This document shows positions 9,211 through 18,823 of a stretch of 64,000 nt of DNA, piece after piece. The number at the start of each line of letters is the position of its first letter. The first letter of the stretch is position 1. A program made the translations under genes and the position numbers. The notes beneath the pieces were generated by a model. It was not told where the DNA came from. It saw nothing but the letters and a program-made list of their open reading frames with translations, and did not search any database. This DNA is from GCA-2697345 sp002697345 (lineage in GTDB: Bacteria; Pseudomonadota; Alphaproteobacteria; Rhodobacterales; Rhodobacteraceae), in the NCBI GenBank assembly GCA_943787605.1, contig CALSNB010000002.1:237017-301016 (forward strand), written 5' to 3'.

Positions 9211-9924
9211 TTATAATGACGGATCTTTTTGCTTTAATATTGGTTTTGTTAAACTAGAAAGAGATACTTTTTGAATCCCATTGGTACAAAAGTTTTTTTT
9301 ATTTAAATAAGTTTTGTAGCATTCTTTTAATTCTTTCCACTCTGTATCAATTACAGAAAACCAGGCTGTATCCCTGTTGCGTCCTTTAACAATAGTTGCT
9401 TGACGAAATAATCCTTCGAATGAAAACCCTAATCTTTGAGCGGCTTTTCTAGAGTTTTTATTTAAGGAATTACATTTCCACTCATAGCGACGATATCCAT
9501 TTTCGAACGCCCAGTTCATTGTTAAATACATTGCTTCTGTTCCAGCTACAGTATTTTTTAGTTTAGGGGAGAAACTAATATTCCCAATTTCGATACACCC
9601 TTCCATTGGTTTAATTCTCATATAGCTTAAAATTCCAACAGCATTTTGAGATTTAACATCTCCAATAATAAAAAAATATGGATCTTTTTTACCCTGTATA
9701 CTTTTCACCCACTCTTTAAACTCAGTGAGGTTTGCAAATGGTCCAACAGCCATATAGTCCCATATTTCACCATTTTTGTCAGCCTTGTAGCTTTCGTAAA
9801 GTTGTTCTGAATGGTCCTTATCACTAATTTCGTTGATGAAAACGTGCTCACCGCTGAGCCTAAGGTTCGTTGGGTTTGATGCGGTTTTCCAGTTTAACAA
9901 TAATTCGCCAACTTCTCGTGTCAT
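9211..9924 (-). CDS. GNAT acetyltransferase, RimJ/RimL-like
   Basis: A 237-residue GNAT protein of the RimJ/RimL-like group. Supporting segments are WDYMAVGPFANLTEF, the beta-strand pair GCIEIGNISFSP, MNWAFENGYRRYEWKCNSLNKNSRKAAQRLGFSFEGLFRQ and the C-terminal RDTAWFSV, all typical of this subgroup. Related proteins acetylate amino groups of proteins, peptides or small toxic amines. AAAGGA lies upstream of the ATG. It stands immediately downstream of the FAD oxidase gene and may belong to the same transcription unit. Confidence 0.88.
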   Translation of the reverse strand: MTREVGELLLNWKTASNPTNLRLSGEHVFINEISDKDHSEQLYESYKADKNGEIWDYMAVGPFANLTEFKEWVKSIQGKKDPYFFIIGDVKSQNAVGILSYMRIKPMEGCIEIGNISFSPKLKNTVAGTEAMYLTMNWAFENGYRRYEWKCNSLNKNSRKAAQRLGFSFEGLFRQATIVKGRNRDTAWFSVIDTEWKELKECYKTYLNKKNFCTNGIQKVSLSSLTKPILKQKDPSL

Positions 9925-9976
9925 ATTAGTTGATCCTTTTAATTAAAACTTAGTGACCCTAAAAGAATGTATTATA

Positions 9977-11110
9977 CTAAAACCCTGTACTTTCGGCAAT
10001 TGTTACATCCTTAGTAAACCTTTTGGAGTCAAATACTGAGATATCTATTTTATCTGTATGACCTGACCTCACGAGGTCAGTTATTATCATACCAACCGCT
10101 GGAGCATGCATTAAGCCGGTACCAGAAAACCCCGCTGCCGTCATAAGACCCGGTTGAGTTTTTTCAATTATAGGTAAATAATCTTTTGTTCCTGGGTAAA
10201 GACCACCCCAGTGTTTTATCACATTAGCGTTGAGACTCGTTAGGCCAAAAGATTTGTGTGCCGCTAAAAGAACATTATTTCGCCACTGCGTAGAAATTTT
10301 AGGAATATAGTTTTTTGATTTAACCACATCATTACTTCCTAAAAATCCACCAATTAGAACTTTATTTATTCCATCAGATCTTAAGTGGACCTGTCTATCT
10401 AAATCTATTAACCAAGGTGTTTTCTTAGGTATGGATTGGGTTGAATTTACTATTAGCAACTCATGGTGACGAGACTTAAAGGGTTCTATAATATTATCAT
10501 ATTTCGTTAGGTCGCCAACATCTGCTCCGGAGCAGTTTATTGTTATATCAGCTGTAAGTGGCCCGATTGAAGAGCTTATACCTTGAACCTTACCGTCAGA
10601 TAAAATTAAAGTCTCAGCTCTAACACCAACAAGCAACCTACCTCCTATTTTTTTAAAACCTGATACTAAACCCCTTATTACTTGGTGTTGGTCAAGATAG
10701 CCTCCATTTTTACAGTATACTCCTTGATTGAATGGAAGTGCGTTTAGATGTGGCCAAATCGAGTTAATTTCATTTAAATTTAAAATTTTAAAATTTTTGT
10801 CTTCATCTCCATTAACAAGTTGATTAATTTTTTCATTTTTCGCAGACAAAAATAAATGACCAATTTCATTGTAATTGGGGTTTGTATCAAATTCATAAGG
10901 AAATTTTTTCCAAAAATCCTCACTAAGAGACGATAAAATGCGATTGTGTTTAGAGCTGTGAAGGAATCTAATGCCACCACCGGTTCGAGTTGATTGACCT
11001 GAGCCTGGTTCATTCTTGTCCACAATAGTTACTTTTAGGCCTTTTCGTGCAAGGTGGTAACCGCATGACAAACCAATTATGCCTGCTCCAATTATTAGGA
11101 TATTATTCAA
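9977..11110 (-). CDS. FAD-dependent amine/amino-acid oxidoreductase (DAO family)
   Basis: A 377-residue flavoprotein of the D-amino-acid oxidase/sarcosine oxidase family. The dinucleotide site is at the N-terminus (IIGAGIIGLSCGYHLA, glycines 8, 10, 13), followed by STRTGGGIRF. The C-terminal flavin contact GLMTAAGFSGTGLMHAP is complete. It should oxidise a secondary or D-amine, giving an imine or aldehyde. The start codon is TTG at 11110, chosen because AAGGGG stands five bases before it. It sits 19 bases after the PLP ammonia-lyase gene and close to an aldehyde dehydrogenase gene, a good setting for an amine degradation route. Confidence 0.9.
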   Translation of the reverse strand: MNNILIIGAGIIGLSCGYHLARKGLKVTIVDKNEPGSGQSTRTGGGIRFLHSSKHNRILSSLSEDFWKKFPYEFDTNPNYNEIGHLFLSAKNEKINQLVNGDEDKNFKILNLNEINSIWPHLNALPFNQGVYCKNGGYLDQHQVIRGLVSGFKKIGGRLLVGVRAETLILSDGKVQGISSSIGPLTADITINCSGADVGDLTKYDNIIEPFKSRHHELLIVNSTQSIPKKTPWLIDLDRQVHLRSDGINKVLIGGFLGSNDVVKSKNYIPKISTQWRNNVLLAAHKSFGLTSLNANVIKHWGGLYPGTKDYLPIIEKTQPGLMTAAGFSGTGLMHAPAVGMIITDLVRSGHTDKIDISVFDSKRFTKDVTIAESTGF

Positions 11111-11129
11111 ATAAACCCCTTATATTCCA

Positions 11130-12308
11130 TTATTCAGGTTTTATTAGTTTAGCATACAATTCTGGATCAGTAGCGCCTTCAGTACCAACGAGTAAGACCA
11201 CAGAATCTTTATCTAATCCCATTTCAGCTTTAGCCTTTTCATCATTACATATTGCTAGTAGGGCTGCTAACCCGGAAGTTGAGCATTCTCCTGCTTCAAT
11301 TGAAAGAAATTCGTTTTGATTATCGCTAGCCGCTTGCCCCGTGGCAAATAAATGCATTAATGGTGCTACTGCTTTATCAGAGATACAAATAGAGTCAGAT
11401 AATAATGGTTTTAGTAATTCCCAAGCAATTTTTGAAACTTCGCCACACGATAGACCTGCCATTAAAGTCTCTTCTGTAATGTTGACAAGAGTAGGGTGGC
11501 TGCTTTCAATGCTTTCTAGGAAACATGCGGACATATTGCTTTCAACTGATATCACTTTGAATAATTTATTTTCCATAAGATGAAGGAATGGGGCGGTTAT
11601 ACCTCCGGCTAACCCTCCCACTCCTACTGGTAGGAAAGCGTGAGAAAGATTTGTGGCTTTAAGTTGAGAAATGCATTCAGTTGCAATCACAGAATAACCG
11701 GCCATAACTTGCCTTGGTATGCCCGTGTATCCTTCCCAGGAAGTGTCTGATACGATGTACCAACCGTTCTTTTCAGCATCACTTTTACATGCACTTAAGG
11801 AGGCTTCATAATTTCCATTTATTTTAATTACCTCGGCCCCCAATTCCTGCATAGCAGTTTCTCGAGACTTACTAACATGGGCATGAATATAAATTTTTGC
11901 TTTACAGCCAGCTAATTTTGCACCCCAAGCCACGGATCTCCCATGGTTTCCATCTGTAGCTGTAGTGACGACGTAGTCTTCAACTTTTCCTCCTTTTAAG
12001 ATGAAATCTTTAACGAGGTCGGCTACAGCATATGCTCCCCCTAGTGCTTTGAATGATTTTAAGTCAAAACGCATGGATTCATCTTTAAATAAGACAGACT
12101 TAATACCACAAAACTGTGCTATTTTATTGAGCTCTACTAACGGTGTTGGCTTATAACCAGGCCAAGATGAAATAACATCATAGGCTTTTTTTACATCGTC
12201 CCTGGGTAATATGCTGGATACTTTCAAGTAATCATCTAAGTTTTTATTTTTGTTTGTAACATGTTTAACGATCTCACAATTTTTAGCTATTTCTGTTAAT
12301 TTTAGCAT
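11130..12308 (-). CDS. dpaL: Diaminopropionate ammonia-lyase-like PLP enzyme
   Basis: A 392-residue fold-type II PLP enzyme. The Schiff-base lysine is Lys87 in LKSFKALGG; the phosphate loop appears as VGVGGLAGG. Segments TATDGNHGRSVAWGAKLAG and DTSWEGYTGIPRQVMAGY are close to diaminopropionate ammonia-lyase and set it apart from ordinary threonine dehydratase. The family reaction converts 2,3-diaminopropionate to pyruvate and ammonia. The real substrate here may be another beta-substituted amino acid. AAAAGGAAAA precedes the ATG. It lies 14 bases downstream of the aldehyde dehydrogenase gene, in one run of four minus-strand catabolic genes. Confidence 0.85.
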   Translation of the reverse strand: MLKLTEIAKNCEIVKHVTNKNKNLDDYLKVSSILPRDDVKKAYDVISSWPGYKPTPLVELNKIAQFCGIKSVLFKDESMRFDLKSFKALGGAYAVADLVKDFILKGGKVEDYVVTTATDGNHGRSVAWGAKLAGCKAKIYIHAHVSKSRETAMQELGAEVIKINGNYEASLSACKSDAEKNGWYIVSDTSWEGYTGIPRQVMAGYSVIATECISQLKATNLSHAFLPVGVGGLAGGITAPFLHLMENKLFKVISVESNMSACFLESIESSHPTLVNITEETLMAGLSCGEVSKIAWELLKPLLSDSICISDKAVAPLMHLFATGQAASDNQNEFLSIEAGECSTSGLAALLAICNDEKAKAEMGLDKDSVVLLVGTEGATDPELYAKLIKPE

Positions 12309-12322
12309 TTATTTTTCCTTTT

Positions 12323-13831
12323 CTACGCTACATACCCAAATGAGATACTAGGAGTTTCTGCACTATCTAACCAAACACTTTTCGGAGCTGTATATTCCAT
12401 TAGAGCTTCTAGTCCACTAGACCTACCGAACCCAGAGCTTAATGATCCACCAAAAGGTGATGATACGTGAATTGCTTTATAGCTATTTATCCAAAAAGTG
12501 CCTGCCGTTACTTTTGAAGCTACCCGGTGAGCACGTCCTACGTTGTTAGTCCAAACTGCGCCAGCTAACCCAAAAGAAGTATCATTTGCTATTGCGACGG
12601 CTTGATCTTCGGTTTCAAAGGGAATTGCTGTTACAACCGGACCAAAAATTTCAGTTTGTGCAGGCGTAGATGAATTATTTAGGTCTGTTAATACGGTTGG
12701 TGAAATAAAGTAGCCACCCTTGGGTAAGTCACTGATTTCAGACACATTTGCACCTTCTTTTTTTGCAATTTTAATTATATTTTGAATATGACTAAACTGT
12801 TTTAAGTTAGAGATTGGACCAATTTGAGTATTTTCATCAAGCGGATCGCCTAACTTTATAGATTTCATACCACTAGAAATCATGGAGGTTAATTCGTTAT
12901 AGATACTACTTTGGATTAGTAAGCGTGATCCGGAAACACAGCTTTGCCCCGCACCAGAGAAGATTGCTGCCTGAGCTCCTAGACATGCATGCTCAAGGTT
13001 GCAATCGTCAAATACTATATTTGCAGATTTACCGCCTAACTCTAAAACTACCGGTTTAAGGGATTCTGATGCTGAAATTGCCACTTTTTTCCCTGTTATA
13101 GGAGAGCCTACAAACACAACTTTTCGGACTAATTCATTTTTAATTGCTGACTGTCCGGTGGAACCACCTAATCCACAAAGGACATTTACTAAACCTTTAG
13201 GGAGACCAGAAATTTCAAGATACCTTACTAATGCTACAGTTGTTACAGGGGTAAATTCGCTAGGTTTAATTACAACGCCATTCCCACATGCAATTGCAGG
13301 CGCAATTTGCCAGCCTGCGGTAAAAATTGGGGCATTCCAGGGAGTTATTTGAAATATAACTCCAAGTGGTTCACGAATGGTATAGTTTAAATGGCCTGAC
13401 GGAACTGGGATCACCTCTCCATGCAGCTTATCAGTCCATCCACCATAATATGAAAACATTTCGGCGACTTTGCTAACTTCAACCCTACAGTCTCTTATGG
13501 GTTTTCCAGAAACTATGGACTCTAACTTTGCTAAGTTTTCTAAATTATTAGAAATTTCAAGTGATGCTCTTTGCATAACTTGACCTCGTCCAGCAGCGCT
13601 AAAATCATTCATCCATATTTTTTGTGCAGAATTTGACGCAGTGCATGCATTTTCAGTTAAATTAGAGCCTGCATCACAGTACTGAGTCAGTTTGATGCCA
13701 GTAAAGGGATCAACTAACAAAATTTTCTCTCCTTGCCCGGGAGTTAATTTTCCGTTGATAAAGTTTTCAACTGTATCATTTAGCCCAACAGCGTTCATAT
13801 AACTTTTAAATAAATTTTCTCTATCAGTCAT
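12323..13831 (-). CDS. NAD(P)-dependent aldehyde dehydrogenase
   Basis: A 502-residue aldehyde dehydrogenase with all catalytic parts: Asn166 in ITPWNAP, Lys189 and Glu192 region IKPSEFTP, Glu264 in LELGGKSANIVF and the nucleophile Cys298 in GAGQSCVSG. It resembles the betaine-aldehyde/gamma-aminobutyraldehyde branch, which suggests an amino-aldehyde substrate, but this is inference. Its start overlaps the stop of the upstream hydroxyacid dehydrogenase gene by eight bases, so the two are translationally coupled. Confidence 0.95.
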   Translation of the reverse strand: MTDRENLFKSYMNAVGLNDTVENFINGKLTPGQGEKILLVDPFTGIKLTQYCDAGSNLTENACTASNSAQKIWMNDFSAAGRGQVMQRASLEISNNLENLAKLESIVSGKPIRDCRVEVSKVAEMFSYYGGWTDKLHGEVIPVPSGHLNYTIREPLGVIFQITPWNAPIFTAGWQIAPAIACGNGVVIKPSEFTPVTTVALVRYLEISGLPKGLVNVLCGLGGSTGQSAIKNELVRKVVFVGSPITGKKVAISASESLKPVVLELGGKSANIVFDDCNLEHACLGAQAAIFSGAGQSCVSGSRLLIQSSIYNELTSMISSGMKSIKLGDPLDENTQIGPISNLKQFSHIQNIIKIAKKEGANVSEISDLPKGGYFISPTVLTDLNNSSTPAQTEIFGPVVTAIPFETEDQAVAIANDTSFGLAGAVWTNNVGRAHRVASKVTAGTFWINSYKAIHVSSPFGGSLSSGFGRSSGLEALMEYTAPKSVWLDSAETPSISFGYVA

Positions 13832-14684
13832 TTTTTTTACTCATTTTGTAAATTTCATTAAAGTCTTTGTTATCTGGAAGAGTGTCATTACTTTCTTCCC
13901 ATATGCTAGCTACTATATCGAATGCAGGGGTAGTAACTCCATATTTATTAGTAAGTTCTAAACCAAGTTTAACATCCTTTCGCATTAACCCCATTGTGAA
14001 ACCAGAGTTATAATCCTCGTTTAAAACCCACTTTGGAAAGTTAACTTCACTGACCCCACTTCGGCCAGATCCGGCATTAATTCCATTCAATAAGTCTTTG
14101 GGTGAAATTCCGCATGCGTTACCTAACTTAACAACCTCCGAAACTAAAACTAAATTTGCAGCACACAGCATATTATTGGCTATCTTTGCCGCATGGCCTG
14201 CACCTGAGGGGCCGACGATCACTGTTTTTAAGGTAATTAAGTCTAAAGTAGGTTGTATTGATTCAATTATATTTTTGTCTCCTCCAAGTAACATTGTCAT
14301 GGAGCCAGAATTTGCTGCTACTGGACCACCGCTCACTGGCCCGTCAATAAAATGATAGTGTGCCTGTTTTGCAATTTCTGAGAGGGCTTTGGTCGTATCT
14401 GGTTCGGATGTCGATGTATCAACTATTATGGTCCCTGGTTTTATATCTGGTGATACAACTTCCATCAAATCTCTAACAATTTTAGCTGTGGGAAGCGACA
14501 AGATAACTAGATCACACTTCTGAACTAAATTATTAGGCGAGTTAGTAACCTTACAACCAATTTTTTTCATTTTTTCAAGGGTATCCAATGAGGAGTCAAA
14601 GCATAATAGTTTTTTACCTTTTTGAGCTAGGGTGTTGGCCATCCCACCACCCATATTACCACATCCAATAATACCAATTTGCAT
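13824..14684 (-). CDS. 3-hydroxyisobutyrate dehydrogenase-family oxidoreductase
   Basis: A 286-residue beta-hydroxyacid dehydrogenase. The NAD(P) motif is IGIIGCGNMGGGMA at the N-terminus, followed by the substrate loop DGPVSGGPVAANSGSMTML and the catalytic lysine in GAGHAAKIANNM. It oxidises a beta-hydroxy acid (or reduces a semialdehyde), next to an aldehyde dehydrogenase that would act on the same kind of intermediate. The start at 14684 is chosen because the NAD motif begins right there and AAGGA lies eight bases upstream; the open frame continues to 14765 without a better site. The ribosome site is inside a perfect 15-bp inverted repeat. Confidence 0.92.
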   Translation of the reverse strand: MQIGIIGCGNMGGGMANTLAQKGKKLLCFDSSLDTLEKMKKIGCKVTNSPNNLVQKCDLVILSLPTAKIVRDLMEVVSPDIKPGTIIVDTSTSEPDTTKALSEIAKQAHYHFIDGPVSGGPVAANSGSMTMLLGGDKNIIESIQPTLDLITLKTVIVGPSGAGHAAKIANNMLCAANLVLVSEVVKLGNACGISPKDLLNGINAGSGRSGVSEVNFPKWVLNEDYNSGFTMGLMRKDVKLGLELTNKYGVTTPAFDIVASIWEESNDTLPDNKDFNEIYKMSKKND

Positions 14685-14691
14685 AACATCA

Positions 14692-14733
14692 ATCCTTAGA
14701 TAGATTCGTAAAAATAACAATCTATCTAAGGAT
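14692..14733 (-). promoter_or_regulatory. 15-bp perfect inverted repeat masking the ribosome binding site
   Basis: Two perfect 15-base arms (14692-14706 and 14719-14733) are separated by 12 bases. On the minus-strand transcript the second arm contains the AAGGA ribosome site and ends seven bases before the ATG of the hydroxyacid dehydrogenase gene. A TATAAT-like box lies just upstream of the first arm (about 14734-14741). It could be an RNA hairpin that blocks translation, or a DNA operator overlapping the transcription start. The arms are visible; the function is inferred. Confidence 0.7.
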
Positions 14734-14867
14734 ATTATATAGTAAAGCTGGAATGTTTCGATCACCTGAAATCAGTTTCTGATACAGATAAAAAATAAAA
14801 TTTTATACGATTGAAGGAGTAATTTATGTGGAGTATAATTTTTTTTTACTGAATTCGGGAATTAAAA

Positions 14868-16043
14868 ATGAACATAGACTTGGAAAAAGTTAGAGCAGAA
14901 ACACCTGGCCTTCAAAACGGAACCCACTTAATGGCTTGCGGATCGTCTTTAATGCCAAAACCGGTCATTGACGCGGTAATCAATTACACACTCTTGGAAG
15001 GTGAGATTGGGGGATATGAGGCGGAAGCAATTAAACAAGAGGAACTAGATAGCATTTACGCTACAGTTGCTCAATCTATTGGTGCGCAAAAGCATGAAAT
15101 TGCCATTCTAGAGAATGCAACTGTCGCCTGGATGAATGCTTTTTATGCATTACCTATAAAGCCAGGATCTCGTATTTTGACTAGTGAGGCTGAGTATGCA
15201 GCTAACTACGTAGCATTCATGGCGAGAGCTAAAAAAGATGCATTAACCATTGATATAGTTCCTAGTAATGGGGCCGGTGCGTTGGATCTGGAGCAATTAG
15301 AGCGTCAAATCGATGATAGGGTTGGTTTAATTGCAATAACCTGGATACCAACAAATGGTGGCTTGGTTAATCCAGCGGAAGGTGTTGGAAAAATTGCAAA
15401 AAAATATAAAATTCCATTTTTACTAGATGGTTGCCAGGCTGTAGGTCAAATGGTCGTTGATGTTAAAAAGATAGGATGTGATTTCTTTTCTGCTACTGGT
15501 AGAAAGTTTTTAAGAGGGCCAAGAGGTACAGGGTACTTGTATATCTCTGAAACTTGGCTTGAGTTAATGCACCCAGTCATGATTGACCATTTCGGTGCTC
15601 CATGGATCGCAAGAGAAAAATACCTTTTAAGAGAGGATGCACGACGCTTTGAAACCTGGGAAAACTCATATGCGTTAAGAGTAGGACTGAACTGCGCTAT
15701 AAATTATGCTTCTGAAATTGGAATGGAAGCTATTCAAGAACGTACATGGTTGTTAGCTAAGTATTGTCGAAATTTACTTGGGGAAGTTAAGGGAGTTAAA
15801 TTAACTGATTTAGGAGATCAAAAGTGTGGTATTGTAAGTTTTTATATTGAAGGTTGTGATAGTGTTGAAGTGGTATCTAAGTTAGCTAATCTAAATATTA
15901 TTATAGGGACATCATCGCCACCGACTACTTTAATTGACTCAGAAATTAGACAGCTGCCAGTACTACTTCGAGCATCACCACATTATTATAACACTCACAA
16001 TGAAATTGAGTCCCTTGTGTCAGGAATAAAAAGTATTTTATGA
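14868..16043 (+). CDS. Class V PLP-dependent aminotransferase/lyase
   Basis: A 391-residue fold-type I PLP enzyme of the class V group (cysteine desulfurase, isopenicillin epimerase and EgtE-like lyases). The PLP lysine is in FSATGRKFLRGPRGTGYLY, the PLP-contacting aspartate and histidine-position Gln are in FLLDGCQAVGQ, and ATVAWMNAF marks the phosphate site. No mobile-loop active cysteine of the SufS/IscS type stands out, so it is probably a lyase or transaminase rather than a sulfur donor. It is divergent from the hydroxyacid dehydrogenase gene and precedes an M20 hydrolase gene in the same direction. Substrate not recognisable. Confidence 0.88.
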   Translation: MNIDLEKVRAETPGLQNGTHLMACGSSLMPKPVIDAVINYTLLEGEIGGYEAEAIKQEELDSIYATVAQSIGAQKHEIAILENATVAWMNAFYALPIKPGSRILTSEAEYAANYVAFMARAKKDALTIDIVPSNGAGALDLEQLERQIDDRVGLIAITWIPTNGGLVNPAEGVGKIAKKYKIPFLLDGCQAVGQMVVDVKKIGCDFFSATGRKFLRGPRGTGYLYISETWLELMHPVMIDHFGAPWIAREKYLLREDARRFETWENSYALRVGLNCAINYASEIGMEAIQERTWLLAKYCRNLLGEVKGVKLTDLGDQKCGIVSFYIEGCDSVEVVSKLANLNIIIGTSSPPTTLIDSEIRQLPVLLRASPHYYNTHNEIESLVSGIKSIL

Positions 16044-16137
16044 ATATTTAAGAAGAGGTTTTTATTTATGAAAGTGATGTAATTTATCTAAAATCATGTT
16101 CTATAATTAAATTTAGATATAATGGGAAGGTTAATAC

Positions 16138-17301
16138 ATGCCTATAATTAATCGAATATCAGACTACTACAACGAAATGAGAGAGTGGCGGCAATACATA
16201 CATTCTAACCCTGAGTTAGGCTTTGAGTGTCATAAAACGGCAGCATTCGTAGTTGAACGGTTAAGAGAATTTGGAATTGAAGAGATACATGAAGGGATAG
16301 CAAAGACTGGTGTAGTAGCTATTATTAATGGCTCAAAACCTGGAAAAACTATTGGTTTACGTGCTGATATGGATGCACTTCCACTTCAAGAAATTCACGA
16401 TCACGAGTATAAGTCAAAAAACCCTGGAAAAATGCATGCTTGTGGGCACGATGGTCACACAACTATGTTGCTAGGGGCAGCCCGGTATTTGGCAGAAACT
16501 CGTAATTTTTCAGGACGAGTAGCTCTAATCTTTCAACCAGCTGAGGAGGGTGGAGGAGGTGGAGAAGTAATGGTTAAAGAAGGTATCATCGACACCTTTT
16601 CTATTGATCAGGTTTATGGCATCCATAATGCTCCAGGAATCCCTTTGGGCGCTTTCGTGACAAACCCAGGTCCTTCAATGGCAGCTGCTGACGAATTTGA
16701 AATTGAGATAACCGGGCAGGGTGGTCACGGTGCGGCTCCCGAAGAAACAGTTGATCCCATAGTTATCTGTCTCCAGGTCGCACAGTCAATCCAGACTATT
16801 TCATCTCGAAATTTATCTGCCTTGGATCCAGTTGTAATCTCGATAACACAAATACATACCGGCACAACTCATAATATTATACCTGGTACTGCTTATATAA
16901 ATGGCACTGTTCGAACGCTAACCAAGGCTTCCCAAGAGGTAGTCGTTAACCGTTTACAAAAAATTTGTGAGGGTCACACAGTTGCGTTTAATGGAGAAGT
17001 AAGCCTTGATTATCAATATGGATATCCCCCTACGGTAAATCATTTGAAAGAAACAGAGTTTGCTGTTGAAGTAGCAAAGGATATTTCTGGTCCTGAGAAT
17101 GTTGATGGAAATGCTCTTCCAATAATGGCGGCGGAGGATTTTTCGTATATGCTTGAGAAATGTCCTGGATCCTACTTACATGTGGGACAAGGTGATGGCC
17201 CTCCTGTTCATAACCCTGAATATGATTTTAACGATGATTTATCACCAATCGGGGCTAGTTTTTATGTGGGGCTTGTAGAAAAAGCTCAACCTTTGGATTA
17301 A
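16138..17301 (+). CDS. M20 metallohydrolase, hippurate hydrolase-like
   Basis: A 387-residue zinc/manganese amidohydrolase of the HipO/AmaA group, which removes acyl groups from N-acyl amino acids. Metal ligands are in GLRADMDALP, MHACGHDGHTTM and QPAEEGGGGGEVM, with the distal His in the C-terminal VGQGDGPPVHNPEYDF. The dimerisation insert GQGGHGAAPE is complete. GGAAGG lies upstream of the ATG. Its end faces the end of the amidase gene at 17358, with a short stem between them. Confidence 0.95.
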   Translation: MPIINRISDYYNEMREWRQYIHSNPELGFECHKTAAFVVERLREFGIEEIHEGIAKTGVVAIINGSKPGKTIGLRADMDALPLQEIHDHEYKSKNPGKMHACGHDGHTTMLLGAARYLAETRNFSGRVALIFQPAEEGGGGGEVMVKEGIIDTFSIDQVYGIHNAPGIPLGAFVTNPGPSMAAADEFEIEITGQGGHGAAPEETVDPIVICLQVAQSIQTISSRNLSALDPVVISITQIHTGTTHNIIPGTAYINGTVRTLTKASQEVVVNRLQKICEGHTVAFNGEVSLDYQYGYPPTVNHLKETEFAVEVAKDISGPENVDGNALPIMAAEDFSYMLEKCPGSYLHVGQGDGPPVHNPEYDFNDDLSPIGASFYVGLVEKAQPLD

Positions 17302-17357
17302 TACAACTTACTTTAATGCTCTAAAGAATAATTTGTATTACTCTTAGAGCTATTTGG

Positions 17358-18813
17358 TTAAGAGCAAATTGGAGGAACGTTGAACCCACCGATTTCCTTT
17401 TCCACGGCTGCAGCAAAAGCGAGGGCAGTATAATCCTTTCCGTAACCAGCTATAGCTTGGTATCCAACTGGGAGATGATTTACCGTGCCCACTGGCCCCA
17501 CAACGCTAGGCAAGCCAACTACACCTGAATAACCCGACCAAAATAATTGTGTATTTTCTGGTTGGTTTTCTCCGTTTATTTTCAGAAATCTGCTATAACG
17601 AGGCCCGACTTGATTGTGATTGAAAGCAGCAGATGAAGCGACGGGAGTTATTAAAATGTCAACTTTTGAGAAATACTCATCAAAAGCTAAACGGTTGATA
17701 TGACGCTCATTATCTAAATTAAGTTGTTCTCGATGAGTTATACCCAGCCCTTTGTATCTATTGCCTGATACTCGCATAATTTTGTTGTTCTCTAACGCTT
17801 CAATTCCTGCCATTTGCTCTAGATATGTTTTTTCAGATGTTCTCCCTGCCAACGCAGCACCAAGTAAATTCAGATAGAGTGTGAAATGCTTTTTAGTATC
17901 AATATTAGGCTTATGGTTTATAATTATATTTGCTCCTGCTCCTTTAAGGCGTTCAACGAAAGCTAATAGAACTTCCATGTAACCGTTATCGATTGGACTT
18001 TCAGCGTCAGAAAGATTTAATCCAATATTGAATTCGTTTAGGTTTTTCCTTGTATCGTTTGGTACTGATAGCTTGCCAGGCTGGAGCAGAGAAACTGTTT
18101 GGCCCTTTTATAATGTCAAAGGCTAGTTTCAGATCGACAGCAGATCGGGCTAAGGGGCCAGCAACTGAGATGTCAGCTCCAATATGCCAATCTTCGGGGC
18201 CATGACCTTTAGTAGATACTACATTATATGTAGGTTTAAGCCCAAATACACCACAATAGTGGGCCGGGTTGCGGATTGAAGATCCTATGTCACTCCCAAC
18301 TTCTAAAGCAGTCATTCCTGTCGCTAGAGCTGCGGCTGAGCCACCAGATGAACCGCCAGGTACTTTTGTAATGTCCCAAGGGTTATTTGTAGTCCCGTAG
18401 ACATCATTAAAAGTTTGCCACTCCGCTAGATCAAGTGGAACATTGGTTTTCCCAAAAACTATTGCACCCGCCTCTCTCAATCTAAAGACAGCATCACTAT
18501 CAAGTTTTGCTGAATGGTTCTTTAAATGTGGATGACCCCAAGTAGAGGGAGCACCTTTAATATCAAAAGATTCTTTGACAGTAACGGGAACACCGTGCAG
18601 TGGGCCACGCCAATTTCCTTTATCTGCGTCTTCATCAAGTTTTTTAGCGCACTTTAGGGCAGTTTCTCTGTCCTCCCAAATTACAGCGTTGATTTCAGGA
18701 TTAAATCTGTCGATTTGGTCAAAATGCATTTTTAGAAGGTCTGATGACTTTAAGTTTTTTTTACGAATTTTATTGGCTTGATTAGTTGCTGAAGTTAAAA
18801 CTATATTTTCCAT
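17358..18813 (-). CDS. Amidase, amidase-signature family, interrupted by one frameshift
   Basis: One amidase read in two frames: an N-terminal part 18813-18007 (268 residues) and a C-terminal part ending at 17358. The N-terminal part holds GVPVTVKESFD (catalytic Lys), GGSSGGSAAALATG and VGSDIGSSIRNPAHYCG (the serines). The C-terminal part holds DILITPVASSAAF and PVGYQAIAGYGKD. The frame can be rejoined near 18066-18072: after SAPAWQA the next frame continues SVPNDTRKNLNEFNIG, as expected for this family. A single base gain or loss explains the break. Whether it is real or a sequence error cannot be told here. Substrate unknown; it neighbours an enoyl-CoA hydratase gene by ten bases. Confidence 0.85.
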
Positions 18814-18823
18814 AATAATTTCT

